Shown here: in pieces, positions 18,748 to 28,700 of the stretch
How the letters are laid out: every line of letters starts with the position of its first letter
Position numbering within the stretch: the first letter of the stretch is position 1
From: Holophagaceae bacterium
GTDB taxonomy: Bacteria; Acidobacteriota; Holophagae; Holophagales; Holophagaceae
Direction of reading: 5' to 3'
NCBI GenBank assembly: GCA_021286765.1
Contig: JAJTBS010000001.1
Coordinates: 806,001 to 870,000, forward strand
Length of the DNA stretch: 64,000 nucleotides
The notes under the pieces: generated by a model
The model's input: only the letters and a program-made list of their open reading frames with translations
Databases searched by the model: none
What the model was told of the DNA's origin: nothing
Program-made: the position numbers and the translations under genes

Positions 18748-21700
18748 ATGCCTGAACCCACTGGCCACCCTGCCCACTGGTCCTCGCTCTTCGAGGCCTT
18801 GCCCCAGGGCGTGCTGCTGGTGGACCGGGAGGGCAGCTATCTCGAGGCCAACGCCGCGGCCCTGAAACTCCTCGGCACGGACCGGCCGACGCTGCGGGCC
18901 CGCAGGCTGGGCGAAGATTCGTGGAACCTCCTCTCGGCAGACGGGTCTGTGATGTCCGTGGCTGAAACCCCGGGTGCCAGGACCCTGAGGACCGGGAAGC
19001 CTGTCCACCGCCAGGTGGTCGGAGTCGTGGAGGACGATGGTGATGTCCTCTGGCTGGACATCTCCGCAGAGCCCACGCAGGGCGGGGGCGCCCTGATCTC
19101 TTTCGATGACATCACCCGACATCACCTGACGGAGACCATCCTCGCCGCCCGCGCCCGCATCGCGGAGCTGGCCTCCTCGGCCACCCTAGAACAGGTCCTG
19201 CGGGCCACGCTCGACGAGGCCGAGCGCCTGACCGGCAGCTGCATCGGGTTCTTCCACTTCATGGAACCGGACCAGAAGAGCCTGACCCTGCAGGCCTGGA
19301 GCACCCGCACCGAGAGCGAGTTCTGCCACGCCGAAGGCCGTGGATTGCACTATGAAGTGGACAAGGCCGGAGTCTGGGTGGACGCCGTGCATGCCCGGAA
19401 GCCCGTGATCCACAATGACTACGCGAGCCTGTCCCACAAGAAGGGAATGCCCGCGGGCCATGCCACCGTGCTGCGGGAGCTGGTGGTGCCGGTCCTCCGG
19501 GAGGAGCGCATCGTGGCCCTCGTCGGCGTGGGCAACAAGCCCTTCCCCTATGGCAACCGCGACCTCCAGACCGTCGAGCGACTTGCGGATCTGGCCTGGG
19601 ACATTGCCGAGCGCAAGCGGTCCGAGGTGGCCCTGACCCAGAGCGAAGCCGACTATCGCACGTTGTTCGAGAGCATGGCCCACGGAGCCTTCCGGCAGAG
19701 GGCGGACGGCAGCCTCATCGATGTGAACGAAGCGGCCCTCCAACTTTTCGGGCTGAGCCGGAACGAGTTCCTGGGTAGAACGTCCATGACTCCCAGCTGG
19801 GATGTGGTCAGAGAAGACGGTCTCCCGTTTCCCGGAGAGGACCACCCCTCCATGAAGGCCCTCCGAACCGGCAAGCCGGTGTTGGGAGAGGTTCTCGGCG
19901 TGGCCAATCCGCGCACCGGATTCCGGGTCTGGCTGGAGGTGAGCGCCGTCCCCGAGTTTCATCCAGGTGAGAGGGCGCCGTATCGCGTCATGGTCACCCT
20001 CCACGACCTCACCGAGCGGCGACGGCTCGAGGCCTCGCTGCAAGAGAGCGAGACCCGCTGGCACACCATCGTCGAGCAGGCCGGGGACGGCTTCGAGTTG
20101 CTGGACGAGGAGGGCCGCTACCTGCAGGTGAACGAGGCCTCCTGCCGCGCCCTCGGCTATTCCCGCGAGGAGCTCCTTGGCATGAGCATCTTCCAGGTAG
20201 ATCCCACCCTGGACCCCGGCAAGTTCCACAAGAGCTTCAGCCTGCAGGCCGGACAACCGCCACGGACCTACGAGACCATGCACCGCCGGAAGGACGGCAC
20301 CGAATTCCCCGTCGAGGCCACGGTGACGGTCACACGGATCGGGGCGCACCTCCGGGCCCTGGCCCAGGTGCGGGACACCACCGAGCGCAAACGGGCCGAG
20401 GCGACCCTTGCGGCCAGCGAGGCACGGGCCAGAGCCATGCTCCAGACCGCCATGGACGGCGTCTGGCTCATCGACGGAGAGGGGCGCTTCAAGGAGATCA
20501 ACGAGGCGGCCTGCCGCATGGTGGGTTACTCCGCGGAAGAACTCCGGAGCCTGCGCGTGGCCGATCTGGAGGTTCAGGAGAATCCGGAAGAGGTGCTGCG
20601 CCACCTGGCCCGCATCCGCGAGCGTGGCTGGGACCAGTTCGAGTCACGGTTGCGGAGAAAGGATGGGACAGACTTCCCCGTGGACCTGTCGGTGACCTAC
20701 CTCCCGGGCCTGGACCAGCTGGTGGCCTACTTCCGGGACATCACCGCCCGCCGCCAGGCCGAGATGGACCTCCGGGAGCGGGAGGCCCAGTACCGGGGGC
20801 TGTTTGAATCCATGCAGGAGGGATTCGCCCTCCACGAGATCCTCACCGACGGCCAGGGCCGCCCGGTGGACTACCGTTTCCTCGACGTGAATCCGGCCTT
20901 CGTGGAGATGACTGGCATTCCGAGGGAACGCTGGCTGGGCAGGCGGGTGCTGGAGATCCTTCCCGGCACGGAGCCACGGTGGATCCGGGAATACGGTGAA
21001 GTCGCGCTGACGGGGCGCCCCATCACCTTTGAGGAGGAGTCTAAGGACCTGGGTCGCTGGTACCGGGTGACCGCCTACCGCCCAGCCCTCCGCCAGTTCG
21101 CGGTGCTGGTGACCGACGTCACCAGCCAGAAACAGGCTGAAGAGGCCCGGGCCCGTTTGGAACTGCAGGTCGCGAGGACCCAGCGGATGGAAAGCCTCGG
21201 GAGCCTGGCGGGAGGCGTGGCCCACGACATGAACAATGTGTTGGGCGCCATCATGGGCCTGGCCTCCATCCACCAGGACCAAGAACCTGAAGGGTCTCGG
21301 CTGCACAAGAGCATGACCACGATCCTGAAGGCCTGCACCCGGGGACGCACCATGGTCAAGGGACTCCTGGGCTTCGCACGCCAGGGCCTTGATGAGGTGC
21401 GGATCCTGGACCTCAATGAGGTGGTCCGCGAGGACCTCGCCCTGCTGGAACGCACCATCCCCGCCAGCATCCGGGTCGAGCCCGACCTGGCCGAGGACCT
21501 GCACCGCATGGAAGGGGACCCTGCCGCTTTGAGCCACATCCTGATGAACCTCTGCGTGAACGCCATGGATGCCATGCCGGCCGGAGGCATCCTCCGGGTC
21601 CGCACCCGGAACGCCGGTCCGGATCAGCTGGAGATGGAGGTCTCCGACACCGGAATCGGGATGCCCCCCGAGGTGCTGGAGAAGGCTCTGGACCCCTTCT

Positions 21701-22257
21701 TCACCACCAAGGCCCAGGGGAAGGGCACCGGCCTGGGGCTCGCCATCGTCTACGGCACCGTCAAGGCCCACCACGGTCGGCTCGACCTCTTGAGCACCGT
21801 GGGCGAAGGAACGCGGGTGATCCTGCACTTCCCGGTCGCTGCGGAAACTTCGGAGCACCTCGCAGACATCCGAGTACCCGCCGGGAGGGTGCGCTCCCTG
21901 AACATCCTCGTGGTCGACGACGACGAGCTCATGCAAGAGAGCTTGTCGGCCCTCCTGCATACCCTGGGGCACCAGCCCCTCCTGGCCGGGAGCGGCGAGG
22001 AAGCCCTGCGCTGCCTGGAGGAGGGTCTTCGGGTGGATCTGGTCCTGCTTGACCTCAACATGCCGGGCCTGGGCGGTGCCGGCACCCTGCCCCTCCTGCA
22101 GGCCGCCCACCCGGACCTCCCCATCCTGCTCTCCACGGGACGGGCCGACCAGACCGCCATGGATCTCGTGGCGGCCCACCCGGGGACGGCCCTGCTGGCC
22201 AAGCCCTTCTCCGCCGAGGAGGTCCAGGGGCACCTGCACCAGCTGGGACTCGGCTGA
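18748..22257 (+). CDS. Multi-PAS/GAF hybrid sensor histidine kinase
   Basis: About 1169 residues, soluble. Order: PAS near 15-125, GAF (about 140-290), then four further PAS domains (about 300-770), separated by the ERKRAE-type linkers that end PAS-PAC units. The HisKA dimerisation helix has its phosphoacceptor in GGVAHDMNN (His about 826). The HATPase_c domain has N box [11 protein letters not shown]1 DTGIGMP and G2 [10 protein letters not shown]-terminal receiver domain has its phospho-Asp in LLDLNMPG (about 1102) and a KPFS lysine. No membrane segment is seen, so it senses cytoplasmic signals. The ATG at 18748 is preferred over a GTG at 18667, which lies inside a terminator-like hairpin; neither has a strong ribosome-binding site. 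Confidence 0.92.
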   Translation: MPEPTGHPAHWSSLFEALPQGVLLVDREGSYLEANAAALKLLGTDRPTLRARRLGEDSWNLLSADGSVMSVAETPGARTLRTGKPVHRQVVGVVEDDGDVLWLDISAEPTQGGGALISFDDITRHHLTETILAARARIAELASSATLEQVLRATLDEAERLTGSCIGFFHFMEPDQKSLTLQAWSTRTESEFCHAEGRGLHYEVDKAGVWVDAVHARKPVIHNDYASLSHKKGMPAGHATVLRELVVPVLREERIVALVGVGNKPFPYGNRDLQTVERLADLAWDIAERKRSEVALTQSEADYRTLFESMAHGAFRQRADGSLIDVNEAALQLFGLSRNEFLGRTSMTPSWDVVREDGLPFPGEDHPSMKALRTGKPVLGEVLGVANPRTGFRVWLEVSAVPEFHPGERAPYRVMVTLHDLTERRRLEASLQESETRWHTIVEQAGDGFELLDEEGRYLQVNEASCRALGYSREELLGMSIFQVDPTLDPGKFHKSFSLQAGQPPRTYETMHRRKDGTEFPVEATVTVTRIGAHLRALAQVRDTTERKRAEATLAASEARARAMLQTAMDGVWLIDGEGRFKEINEAACRMVGYSAEELRSLRVADLEVQENPEEVLRHLARIRERGWDQFESRLRRKDGTDFPVDLSVTYLPGLDQLVAYFRDITARRQAEMDLREREAQYRGLFESMQEGFALHEILTDGQGRPVDYRFLDVNPAFVEMTGIPRERWLGRRVLEILPGTEPRWIREYGEVALTGRPITFEEESKDLGRWYRVTAYRPALRQFAVLVTDVTSQKQAEEARARLELQVARTQRMESLGSLAGGVAHDMNNVLGAIMGLASIHQDQEPEGSRLHKSMTTILKACTRGRTMVKGLLGFARQGLDEVRILDLNEVVREDLALLERTIPASIRVEPDLAEDLHRMEGDPAALSHILMNLCVNAMDAMPAGGILRVRTRNAGPDQLEMEVSDTGIGMPPEVLEKALDPFFTTKAQGKGTGLGLAIVYGTVKAHHGRLDLLSTVGEGTRVILHFPVAAETSEHLADIRVPAGRVRSLNILVVDDDELMQESLSALLHTLGHQPLLAGSGEEALRCLEEGLRVDLVLLDLNMPGLGGAGTLPLLQAAHPDLPILLSTGRADQTAMDLVAAHPGTALLAKPFSAEEVQGHLHQLGLG

Positions 22258-22305
22258 GACCCCGGCCGGAGACAAACCTGCGCTTTCATCCGATCATGGG
22301 ATCCG

Positions 22306-23280
22306 ATGGAACCGATCGAACCCGACCCGATGCATGCCCCAGACCCCGCGGTTGTGCCCCCTGAATCGGCGGAGCCCCCCCTCCCGTCCGCCTCCCCCGG
22401 GTCCGGGTTCCGGTCCTTCCGCGAACTCCTGGACATGATCAAGTTCGAGCACACGGTGTTCGCCCTGCCCTTCGCCCTGCTGGGCGCCATCGGTGCGGCC
22501 CAGGGACTGCCTCCGCTCCGCACTGCCCTCTGGATCCTCCTCGCCATGGTGGGTGCTCGCACGGCCGCCATGACCTTCAACCGCCTGGTGGATATGGATG
22601 TGGACGCCGAGAACCCGCGCACCGCCAGCCGCGCCCTCCCGGCTGGCCGGGTGTCCAAGGTGGCGGCCATGGCCCTCCTGGGTGCGGGCATTGTCCTGTT
22701 CGGCCTGGCGGCTGGAGCCCTGGGACCCCTCACCTGGGCCCTCTCGCCCCTGGCCCTCGTCATCATCCTCGGCTACTCGCTCTGCAAGCGCTTCACCGCC
22801 TGGGCCCATGTGGTGCTGGGTCTTTCCCTGTCTGGCGCGCCCCTCGGCGCGTGGATAGCCGTGTCCGGGCGCATCGAGACACCGGCCTTGTGGCTCTCGG
22901 TCGGCGTGCTGGCCTGGACCGCGGGCTTCGACATCCTCTACTCCTTGCAGGACGAGGCCTTCGACCGGTCGAGGGGCCTGCATTCGATCCCCTCCCGATT
23001 GGGCACCCGTGGGGCCCTGCTCCTGTCACGCGCCCTGCACGTCGTGGCCCTGGCCTGCTGGGGTGTGTTCAACCACCAGATGGGCGGACATCTTTGGCCC
23101 TGGGCCGGATGGGGTGCGGTTGCGGCCATGCTGGCCCGGGAACAGTGGCTGGTGCGAACGGGGGACCTGACTCACATCGACCAGGCCTTCTTCACCCTGA
23201 ACAGCCTGATCGGTCTCGTCTTTTTCGCGGGGCACGCCTTGGAATACTGGCTGTCGAGATCGCTCCTGGCGCCGCTCTAG
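22306..23280 (+). CDS. UbiA-family polyprenyltransferase
   Basis: A 324-residue integral membrane prenyltransferase with about eight hydrophobic segments. Both Asp-rich magnesium/pyrophosphate motifs are seen: NRLVDMDVDAENPRTASR (about 98-115) and DILYSLQDEAFDR (about 208-220). The NPRTASRALPAGRVS continuation resembles the MqnP/UbiA-like enzymes that prenylate the aromatic precursor of menaquinone via the futalosine route; 4-hydroxybenzoate prenylation (UbiA) is the alternative. The first ~35 residues are Pro/Glu-rich and probably cytoplasmic. No other quinone gene is near by. The ribosome-binding site is weak, so the true start may be the ATG at 22330. Confidence 0.88.
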   Translation: MEPIEPDPMHAPDPAVVPPESAEPPLPSASPGSGFRSFRELLDMIKFEHTVFALPFALLGAIGAAQGLPPLRTALWILLAMVGARTAAMTFNRLVDMDVDAENPRTASRALPAGRVSKVAAMALLGAGIVLFGLAAGALGPLTWALSPLALVIILGYSLCKRFTAWAHVVLGLSLSGAPLGAWIAVSGRIETPALWLSVGVLAWTAGFDILYSLQDEAFDRSRGLHSIPSRLGTRGALLLSRALHVVALACWGVFNHQMGGHLWPWAGWGAVAAMLAREQWLVRTGDLTHIDQAFFTLNSLIGLVFFAGHALEYWLSRSLLAPL

Positions 23281-23340
23281 ACCATAGGTTGTAAGAAGAC
23301 GATTCGCCTGTGTGACTGTTCCCAGGTATGCTGGGGGGCC

Positions 23341-24312
23341 ATGTCCTCGCATCAGCCTGAACGCCGCCGCGCCCTGCGCTCCAGCCGCCCTGATTCCGGG
23401 CGTTGGCTTACGGTGATGGTGGTCCTCAGCGACCGGACATTCCGCTGGTCGCTGACCCGCCGGATGATGCTCTGGGTCCTCGGCGGCGTGGTGGGGTTCT
23501 GGGCCCTTGCGATGATCGGCTCCGGCTATGGCCTCTGGGCCACGAAGAAGATCATGAGTTTCGGCCGGCTGGCCAAGGAGACCCAGGAGCAGCAGGAGCA
23601 GCTGCGGTCCTCCCTCGACCAGGCACAGGCCCTCGAGAACGAAGTGGCCACCCTCCGCAAGCAGCACACGGAATTATTGAAGCTGCTTGACCCCAAGGCC
23701 CCCGCCGGATCCCCCCTCCCCGCCCCGCCGGGCCAGCCGAGCGTCACCCCCCTCCCCCCTGGAACCCAGGAACGCCTCTCGCGCCTGCGGCAGGACCTCG
23801 ACTACACCTCGAAGCAGGCCGCCGTGGTGCGTGCGCGCATGGAGCCGGTGATCCGGGCCTGGTCCCACACCCCCTCGATCCCGCCCACCGCCGGCTACCT
23901 CAGCTCCGGCTTCGGCGTCCGGGTCAGCCCCTTCTCCAGGTCCAACGAGGAGGGCGATGGCCTGCTTGGGTACCACACAGGCATCGACATCAGCAACGCC
24001 GTCGACACCCCCGTGCAGGCCACGGCCGATGGGGAAGTCGTGGAGGCAGGCTGGATGGACCGCTACGGCTGGGGCGTCCGCGTCCGCCACACCGAAGACC
24101 AGGAAACCCTCTACGCCCACCTGAACCGGCTGGCCGTGAAAGTCGGCCAGAAGGTTTCGCGCGGGGATATTCTGGGGGCCATGGGACGCTCGGGAAATGC
24201 CACGGGCGTCCACCTCCACTACGAGGTCCGTCGGAATGGGAAACCCGTGAATCCCCAGCCCTACCTCCGGCTCCAGCGCCAGTGGCTTCGCGCCCTTGGC
24301 AAGCAGTCCTGA
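23341..24312 (+). CDS. M23 (LytM) family metallopeptidase with membrane anchor and coiled coil
   Basis: A 323-residue envelope peptidase. A short basic cytoplasmic N-terminus is followed by a membrane helix (about 43-63), a coiled coil (about 75-125, KETQEQQEQLRSSLDQAQALENEVATL), a Pro-rich linker and a C-terminal LytM/M23 domain (about 190-310). The zinc ligands are recognisable: YHTGIDIS (His, Asp) and HLHYEV, with the ATADGEVVEAGW and GDILGAMGRSG segments between. Such enzymes cut peptidoglycan cross-links. It is followed 15 bases later by a bactofilin, a pairing known from other bacteria where it controls cell shape. The start is preceded by a G-rich stretch. Confidence 0.92.
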   Translation: MSSHQPERRRALRSSRPDSGRWLTVMVVLSDRTFRWSLTRRMMLWVLGGVVGFWALAMIGSGYGLWATKKIMSFGRLAKETQEQQEQLRSSLDQAQALENEVATLRKQHTELLKLLDPKAPAGSPLPAPPGQPSVTPLPPGTQERLSRLRQDLDYTSKQAAVVRARMEPVIRAWSHTPSIPPTAGYLSSGFGVRVSPFSRSNEEGDGLLGYHTGIDISNAVDTPVQATADGEVVEAGWMDRYGWGVRVRHTEDQETLYAHLNRLAVKVGQKVSRGDILGAMGRSGNATGVHLHYEVRRNGKPVNPQPYLRLQRQWLRALGKQS

Positions 24313-24327
24313 TTCGAGGAGTGATCC

Positions 24328-24780
24328 ATGGCCGTGTTCCGCAGCAAGAAGCCCAAGCCCGAGCCTGCCCCCGCCATCCACTCCCTGCTTGGCAAGGATG
24401 TGCTGTTCAAAGGCGAGGTCCATACGAACTCCCGCAGCTTCCGGGTGGAGGGTGTGGTGGAAGGCACCATCCACTCCACGGGCGAAGTCTCCATCGCGCC
24501 CGGCGGCCTCGTGAAGGGGACCATCTTCGCCAAGCACCTGGTCGTCACCGGCCGGGCCGAAGGCATCATGAAGATCTCGGACTGCCTGGAGATCCACGGC
24601 ACGGGCTACGTGGAGGGGGATGTGGAGGTGGGATCGCTGGTGGTGGACGAGGGCGGCACCCTGCAGGGCGTCTGCGTCCGCAAGGACCAGGCCGAGTCCC
24701 AGGCTGCAGCCAAAGGCGGCTCCATGCCCCCGGCCAAGCAGGTGGACTCCGAAGCCAAGAAGGCCGACACCAAGCGCTAG
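24328..24780 (+). CDS. Bactofilin
   Basis: A 150-residue bactofilin (DUF583). The central right-handed beta-helix repeats are evident: FKGEVHTNSRSFRVEGVVEGTI, GEVSIAPGGLVKGTIFAKHLVVTGRAEG, CLEIHGTGYVEGDVEVGSLVVDEG. Flanking N- and C-terminal tails are short, Pro/Lys-rich and disordered, as is normal for the family. Bactofilins polymerise without nucleotides into membrane-associated filaments that recruit cell-wall enzymes. The ATG follows GAGGAG, and the M23 peptidase gene is immediately upstream, so a shared morphogenetic role is likely. Confidence 0.94.
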   Translation: MAVFRSKKPKPEPAPAIHSLLGKDVLFKGEVHTNSRSFRVEGVVEGTIHSTGEVSIAPGGLVKGTIFAKHLVVTGRAEGIMKISDCLEIHGTGYVEGDVEVGSLVVDEGGTLQGVCVRKDQAESQAAAKGGSMPPAKQVDSEAKKADTKR

Positions 24781-24790
24781 GCCATCCGGT

Positions 24791-25804
24791 TCAGCGGAAC
24801 AGCGGCCCGGGATCCGACTTCACGCCCAGGTAGGCATAGGCGGCATCGGTGGCCTTGCGGCCCTGCGGCGTGCGGTCGAGGAAGCCCACCTGCATGAGGT
24901 AGGGTTCCACCAGATCCTCAAGGGCGCCTTCATCCTCGCCCAGGGCCGCCGCCAGGGTCCGGAGCCCCACGGGTCCGCCCCGGTGCTTGTGGCAGATGGC
25001 CTGGAGGTACTCCCGGTCCAGGGCATCCAGCCCCAGATCGTCCACTTCATGCAGCTTCAGGCAGGCATCGGCGGAGGCTTCGGTGATGGTGCCATCCCCC
25101 TTCACCTCCGCGTAGTCCCGGCAGCGCCGAAGGAGCCGGTTGCAGATGCGCGGGGTGCCGCGGCTCCGCCGGGCAATGGCGTCAGCGCCTTCTTTGGCCA
25201 GGTGGATGCCCAGGAGCGCGGCGGAGCGGTTGGCGATGATGGCCAGATCCGCCCGGGCGTAGAACTCCAGACGGTGGACCATGCCGAATCGGTCGTGGAG
25301 CGGCTTGGAGATCAGCCCGGCTCGCGTGGTGGCGCCCACCAGGGTGAAGGGTCGCAGGTCCACCTTCAGGGTCTGGGCGCTGGGGCCCTGGCCAATGAGG
25401 ATGTCCAGTTTCCGGTCCTCCATGGCCGAGTACAGCAATTCCTCGATGGGCGCAGACAGGCGGTGAATTTCGTCGATGAAGAGGAACTCGCCCTCCTCCA
25501 GGTTGGTGAGGATGGCCGCGAGGTCGCCCTTCTTCTCCAGGGCCGGGGCCTGGATGACCTTGCAGGGGGCGCCCATCTCGTTGGCCAGAACGTGGGCCAG
25601 AGTGGTCTTGCCGAGGCCCGGAGGACCGAACAGCAGCACATGGTCGAGGACCTCGCCCCGCTTGGTGGCGGCCTTCAGTGCGATCTCCAGGCGGGCCTTC
25701 ACCTTCTCCTGGCCGATATATTCCTGCAGCCTCTGCGGCCTCAGGGAGAATTCCGCAGGGTCCTCGGCGCCGCCGGTGGGATCAAGGTCGGGATGTCGGT
25801 GCAT
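24791..25804 (-). CDS. ruvB: Holliday junction branch migration helicase RuvB
   Basis: A 337-residue AAA+ motor that drives branch migration with RuvA. Motifs: LRPQRLQEYIGQ N-terminus, Walker A GPPGLGKTT (about 60-68), Walker B FIDEIHRL, sensor 1 VGATTRAG, DRFGMVHRLEFY and arginine-finger region GTPRICNRLLRR, then the winged-helix C-terminal domain ending YLGVKSD. Length is normal. The ATG follows AGGAG. No ruvA or ruvC is adjacent, and it converges on the bactofilin with 10 bases between the stops. Confidence 0.97.
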   Translation of the reverse strand: MHRHPDLDPTGGAEDPAEFSLRPQRLQEYIGQEKVKARLEIALKAATKRGEVLDHVLLFGPPGLGKTTLAHVLANEMGAPCKVIQAPALEKKGDLAAILTNLEEGEFLFIDEIHRLSAPIEELLYSAMEDRKLDILIGQGPSAQTLKVDLRPFTLVGATTRAGLISKPLHDRFGMVHRLEFYARADLAIIANRSAALLGIHLAKEGADAIARRSRGTPRICNRLLRRCRDYAEVKGDGTITEASADACLKLHEVDDLGLDALDREYLQAICHKHRGGPVGLRTLAAALGEDEGALEDLVEPYLMQVGFLDRTPQGRKATDAAYAYLGVKSDPGPLFR

Positions 25805-25911
25805 GGCTCCTATTCCCTCACGGGACTTCCACTTGTGTCCAGCCGATGGACGGATAATCTTGGTTCACGCAGTCCAACCCCGCCTTCCCCCTTCATCACC
25901 CGGGAGGTGCT

Positions 25912-27438
25912 GTGGCCCAGCGCTACCAGCTCCTGATCCGAGACCGCCATGGCTTTGAGCGCACCGTGCCGCTCTCCCGCTCCGTCACCCTGGGCCGGCA
26001 GAGCCTCTGCGATGTGGTGCTCTCGGACAGCATGATCAGCCGCAACCACCTTCGGATGGAGCTGCGCGACGACATCTGGTGGGCCGAGGACCTGCAGACC
26101 ACCCACGGCAGCTTCTACAAGGACCAGCAGCTCGGCAGGGTGGCCTGGGATCCCGGCACGCCCCTCCGCCTGGCCGACGGCGCCTACACGCTCACACTGC
26201 TGAGCCTCGACCAGTCCAGCTCCGAGCTGCACCTCCAGGCCATCCTCGAAACGGCCCAGCTCCTCGCGGAGGAGGTGGATCTCGAGGACCTGCTCGAGCA
26301 GTCCATGGACAAGCTTCTGTCCATCTCCGGCACCGACCGCGGCTTCCTGATGCTGCTCGAAAACGGGGAACTCGAGACCCGTGTGCAGCGCAACCTCGGC
26401 CACGAACTCGAGGGCTCCATCCAGCTTTCACTCTCCAGCGTGCACAAGGTGTTCGAGACCGGCGATCCCATCTGGATCCTGAACGTGGCCGACGAGCACC
26501 ACCTGCTCAACCAGCACTCCATCCAGCGCCTCGAGCTGAAGACCATCCTCTGCCTGCCCCTGCTGCTGCAGGGCCGGCGCCTGGGCGTGGTCTACCTCGA
26601 CAGCCGCCGGCCCATCACCGAGCCGCCGGACCGGGAGACCTTCGAAGCCATCGTCGCCCTCTGCGCCATCGCCATCGAGCGCACCCGCCTCTCGGAGGAG
26701 AACCTTCGTACCCACGTGCTCGCCACCGTGGGCCAGGTGGCCAGCTCCATCGTCCACGACTTCAAGAACGGGCTCTTCGTGCTTCGGGGTCACGCGGACC
26801 TGCTGGAACTGTCCACGGAGGATCACAAGATCCGCCACCACTGCCGGAAGATCCTGGAGTGCGTGGACCGGCTGACGCACCTCAGCCAGGATGTCCTCGA
26901 CTTCGCCAAGGTGCGGGAGCCCAAGCGCGAGACCGTGGACCTGCGGGCCTTCCTGGATGCCATTCTCGAGCCGATGGTGCCGCGCGCGGCGGAGCTGGGC
27001 GTCCACCTCCGCGCGGAGGGCCCCATGTGCCTGGTGAAGCTCGACCCGGGCCGCTTCACGCGGGTCATGGAGAACATCATGGCCAACGCCCTCGACGCGA
27101 CCACGGACATGAGCGGGGAAGTGCTCGTGTCCTGGACCCAGGTGACGGGAGGCGTCCAGATCCGGGTGAAGGACCGGGGCCACGGCATTCCGCGCAAGGT
27201 GATCAAGCGCATCTTCGAGCCCTTCTTCAGCTACGGGAAGAAGAAAGGCACCGGACTTGGCATGGCCACCGTGAAGAAGATCGTGGAAGAGCACGGCGGC
27301 ACCTTGGAGTTCCTCAGCGAGGAGGGCCGGGGGACCGAGGTGATCATCACCCTGCCCGAGCATCCCATCACAGGCACCTTCAAGGTCGCCGAGGAGTCCA
27401 CGGGGAACCACCGGGCCCTCGGGAGGGAAGGCGCATGA
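25912..27438 (+). CDS. FHA-GAF sensor histidine kinase
   Basis: A 508-residue soluble kinase with an unusual N-terminal FHA domain (about 1-90: [31 protein letters not shown]). A GAF domain follows (about 105-265), then a HisKA helix with phosphoacceptor in SSIVHDFKN (His282). The HATPase_c domain has [20 protein letters not shown] and [10 protein letters not shown]. The GTG at 25912 follows GGGAGG. FHA on a histidine kinase suggests crosstalk from Ser/Thr phosphorylation to a two-component output. No response regulator is adjacent; instead the stop overlaps the ispF start (ATGA), so the two genes are coupled, a pairing without obvious logic. Confidence 0.9.
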   Translation: MAQRYQLLIRDRHGFERTVPLSRSVTLGRQSLCDVVLSDSMISRNHLRMELRDDIWWAEDLQTTHGSFYKDQQLGRVAWDPGTPLRLADGAYTLTLLSLDQSSSELHLQAILETAQLLAEEVDLEDLLEQSMDKLLSISGTDRGFLMLLENGELETRVQRNLGHELEGSIQLSLSSVHKVFETGDPIWILNVADEHHLLNQHSIQRLELKTILCLPLLLQGRRLGVVYLDSRRPITEPPDRETFEAIVALCAIAIERTRLSEENLRTHVLATVGQVASSIVHDFKNGLFVLRGHADLLELSTEDHKIRHHCRKILECVDRLTHLSQDVLDFAKVREPKRETVDLRAFLDAILEPMVPRAAELGVHLRAEGPMCLVKLDPGRFTRVMENIMANALDATTDMSGEVLVSWTQVTGGVQIRVKDRGHGIPRKVIKRIFEPFFSYGKKKGTGLGMATVKKIVEEHGGTLEFLSEEGRGTEVIITLPEHPITGTFKVAEESTGNHRALGREGA

Positions 27439-27926
27439 CGGGCATCCGCGTCGGCCAGGGCTTCGACGTCCACCGGTTCGCCGCTCCCGAGGAAGGCCGT
27501 CCCCTGATCCTGATGGGCTGCGTGATCCCCCATGACCGGGGGCTGGCCGGGCACAGCGACGCGGACGTTATGCTGCATGCCCTCATGGACGCCCTGCTGG
27601 GCGCGGCGGGCCTTGGAGATATCGGCCAGCACTTCCCCGATACGGACGCCGCCTACAAGGGCGCGGACTCGGCCGGCCTTCTCGCCAGGGTCATGGGCGA
27701 TCTCACGGAGCGGGGCTGGCAAGTGGTGAACGCGGATGTGTGTCTCATCGGCGAACGGCCGAAAATCGGTCCCCACCGCCAGCGGATGCGAGAGCGGGTG
27801 GCCCAACTGCTGGGACTCCCGCCGGATGCGGTCAACGTGAAGGCCACCACCACAGAGAAGCTTGGCTTCACGGGCCGCGGCGAGGGTCTGGCGGCCCAGG
27901 CGGTCGTCCTGATCCAGCGGCCATGA
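27435..27926 (+). CDS. ispF: 2-C-methyl-D-erythritol 2,4-cyclodiphosphate synthase
   Basis: A 163-residue MEP-pathway enzyme making the cyclodiphosphate precursor of isoprenoids. Key residues: the metal-binding DVHRF (Asp, His) at the N-terminus, [20 protein letters not shown] (third metal His), [10 protein letters not shown] and the C-terminal [18 protein letters not shown]. The ATG at 27435 overlaps the preceding kinase stop. A longer reading frame runs upstream through the kinase gene in another phase, but homology begins exactly at [11 protein letters not shown], so the short start is right. No other MEP gene (such as ispD) is adjacent. Confidence 0.96.
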   Translation: MTGIRVGQGFDVHRFAAPEEGRPLILMGCVIPHDRGLAGHSDADVMLHALMDALLGAAGLGDIGQHFPDTDAAYKGADSAGLLARVMGDLTERGWQVVNADVCLIGERPKIGPHRQRMRERVAQLLGLPPDAVNVKATTTEKLGFTGRGEGLAAQAVVLIQRP

Positions 27927-27978
27927 ACGCGGGACCTCTGCTCCCTTCATCGCATATGATGAAAGGTCCGGAGGTTTC

Positions 27979-28404
27979 ATGAAGTTCCCCGTCGTTCTTC
28001 CCGCCATGGTGCTGTTGGGCGCCCCGCTGTTCCTGGGATGCAGCAAAGTTCCCCTGACGCCCAGGACGCCGGTACCTGCGGGTTCAGTGGTCTTCCGGTT
28101 CACCCGCCCCGTCCGCGGCCCCGTGGAGTTCACCCTCGACGGCACCCGCATCCCGGTGCAGCAGTCCCCCAAGGGCGCCATCAGCCTCCATGTGAAGGGA
28201 CTGGCCCCCGGCAAGCACCGCTACTTCCTCACCAGCCAGCGCGAGACGTTCAGCCCTGACATGGGCGAGTTGGATCTGCCCGCCGACAAGGGCCTCTACC
28301 AGGTCACCCTCACCCAGAAGCTCGACTCCGTGCTCTATGGCAAACCCGATCCCCTGCCGCCCGCCGAAGGCCTGCCGGGCGTGACGGCTGTCCTCCTCAA
28401 GTAA
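27979..28404 (+). CDS. Putative lipoprotein
   Basis: A 141-residue protein with a lipoprotein signal: basic start, hydrophobic segment and lipobox LFLGC (Cys at residue 21), so it is probably lipid-anchored in the envelope. The mature part is small and beta-rich (GSVVFRFTRPVRGPVEFTLDGTRIPV, KGAISLHVKGLAPGKHRYFLTS), reminiscent of a single PEGA/Ig-like domain; no enzyme motif. The ATG follows GGAGG. A TATGAT hexamer at 27955-27960 is too close to be a promoter for the usual leader but may serve one. The ferredoxin gene begins two bases after its stop. Confidence 0.75.
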   Translation: MKFPVVLPAMVLLGAPLFLGCSKVPLTPRTPVPAGSVVFRFTRPVRGPVEFTLDGTRIPVQQSPKGAISLHVKGLAPGKHRYFLTSQRETFSPDMGELDLPADKGLYQVTLTQKLDSVLYGKPDPLPPAEGLPGVTAVLLK

Positions 28405-28406
28405 TC

Positions 28407-28700
28407 ATGGCGGTGGTGGCCCGGACCCGGACGCGGGACCACCAGCTTCGGGGGCCTGGGTCCCTCATGGCCCGTTGCCTGGCCGCGGGTCTTCCAGTGG
28501 CCTCGGCCTGCTCCGGACGCGGTGCCTGCGGGAGGTGCGTGGTCACCGTGCTTCAGGGCTCGGAACTGCTCGCACCCGCAGATGCGCATGAGACGGAGGT
28601 CCTGGCGAGAAACGCCACCGAACCGGGCCAGCGCCTCAGCTGCCAGCTCCGGTTGCCGGCCGGGGAGGCCGACCTCCTCTTCACCACGGGCTACTGGTGA
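28407..28700 (+). CDS. 2Fe-2S ferredoxin
   Basis: A 97-residue plant/adrenodoxin-type ferredoxin. The cluster cysteines are in ACSGRGACGRC (C-x5-C-x2-C, residues about 35-45) with the fourth in RLSCQLRL near residue 79. The first ~20 residues are basic and less typical. It would carry single electrons between partners; which ones is unknown. Its stop overlaps the GTG start of the alpha/beta hydrolase (GTGA), so the two are translationally coupled. A lipoprotein gene lies just upstream. Confidence 0.88.
   Translation: MAVVARTRTRDHQLRGPGSLMARCLAAGLPVASACSGRGACGRCVVTVLQGSELLAPADAHETEVLARNATEPGQRLSCQLRLPAGEADLLFTTGYW

Noticed and set aside
19186..22275. Two long antisense frames through the hybrid histidine kinase
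   Set aside because: Low-complexity shadow composition and no start signal; the plus-strand kinase domains are unmistakable.
26079..27434. Long open frame overlapping the FHA histidine kinase, continuous with ispF
   Set aside because: It is Arg/Pro/Gly-rich in the way of shifted frames in GC-rich genes, and ispF homology begins only at 27435.
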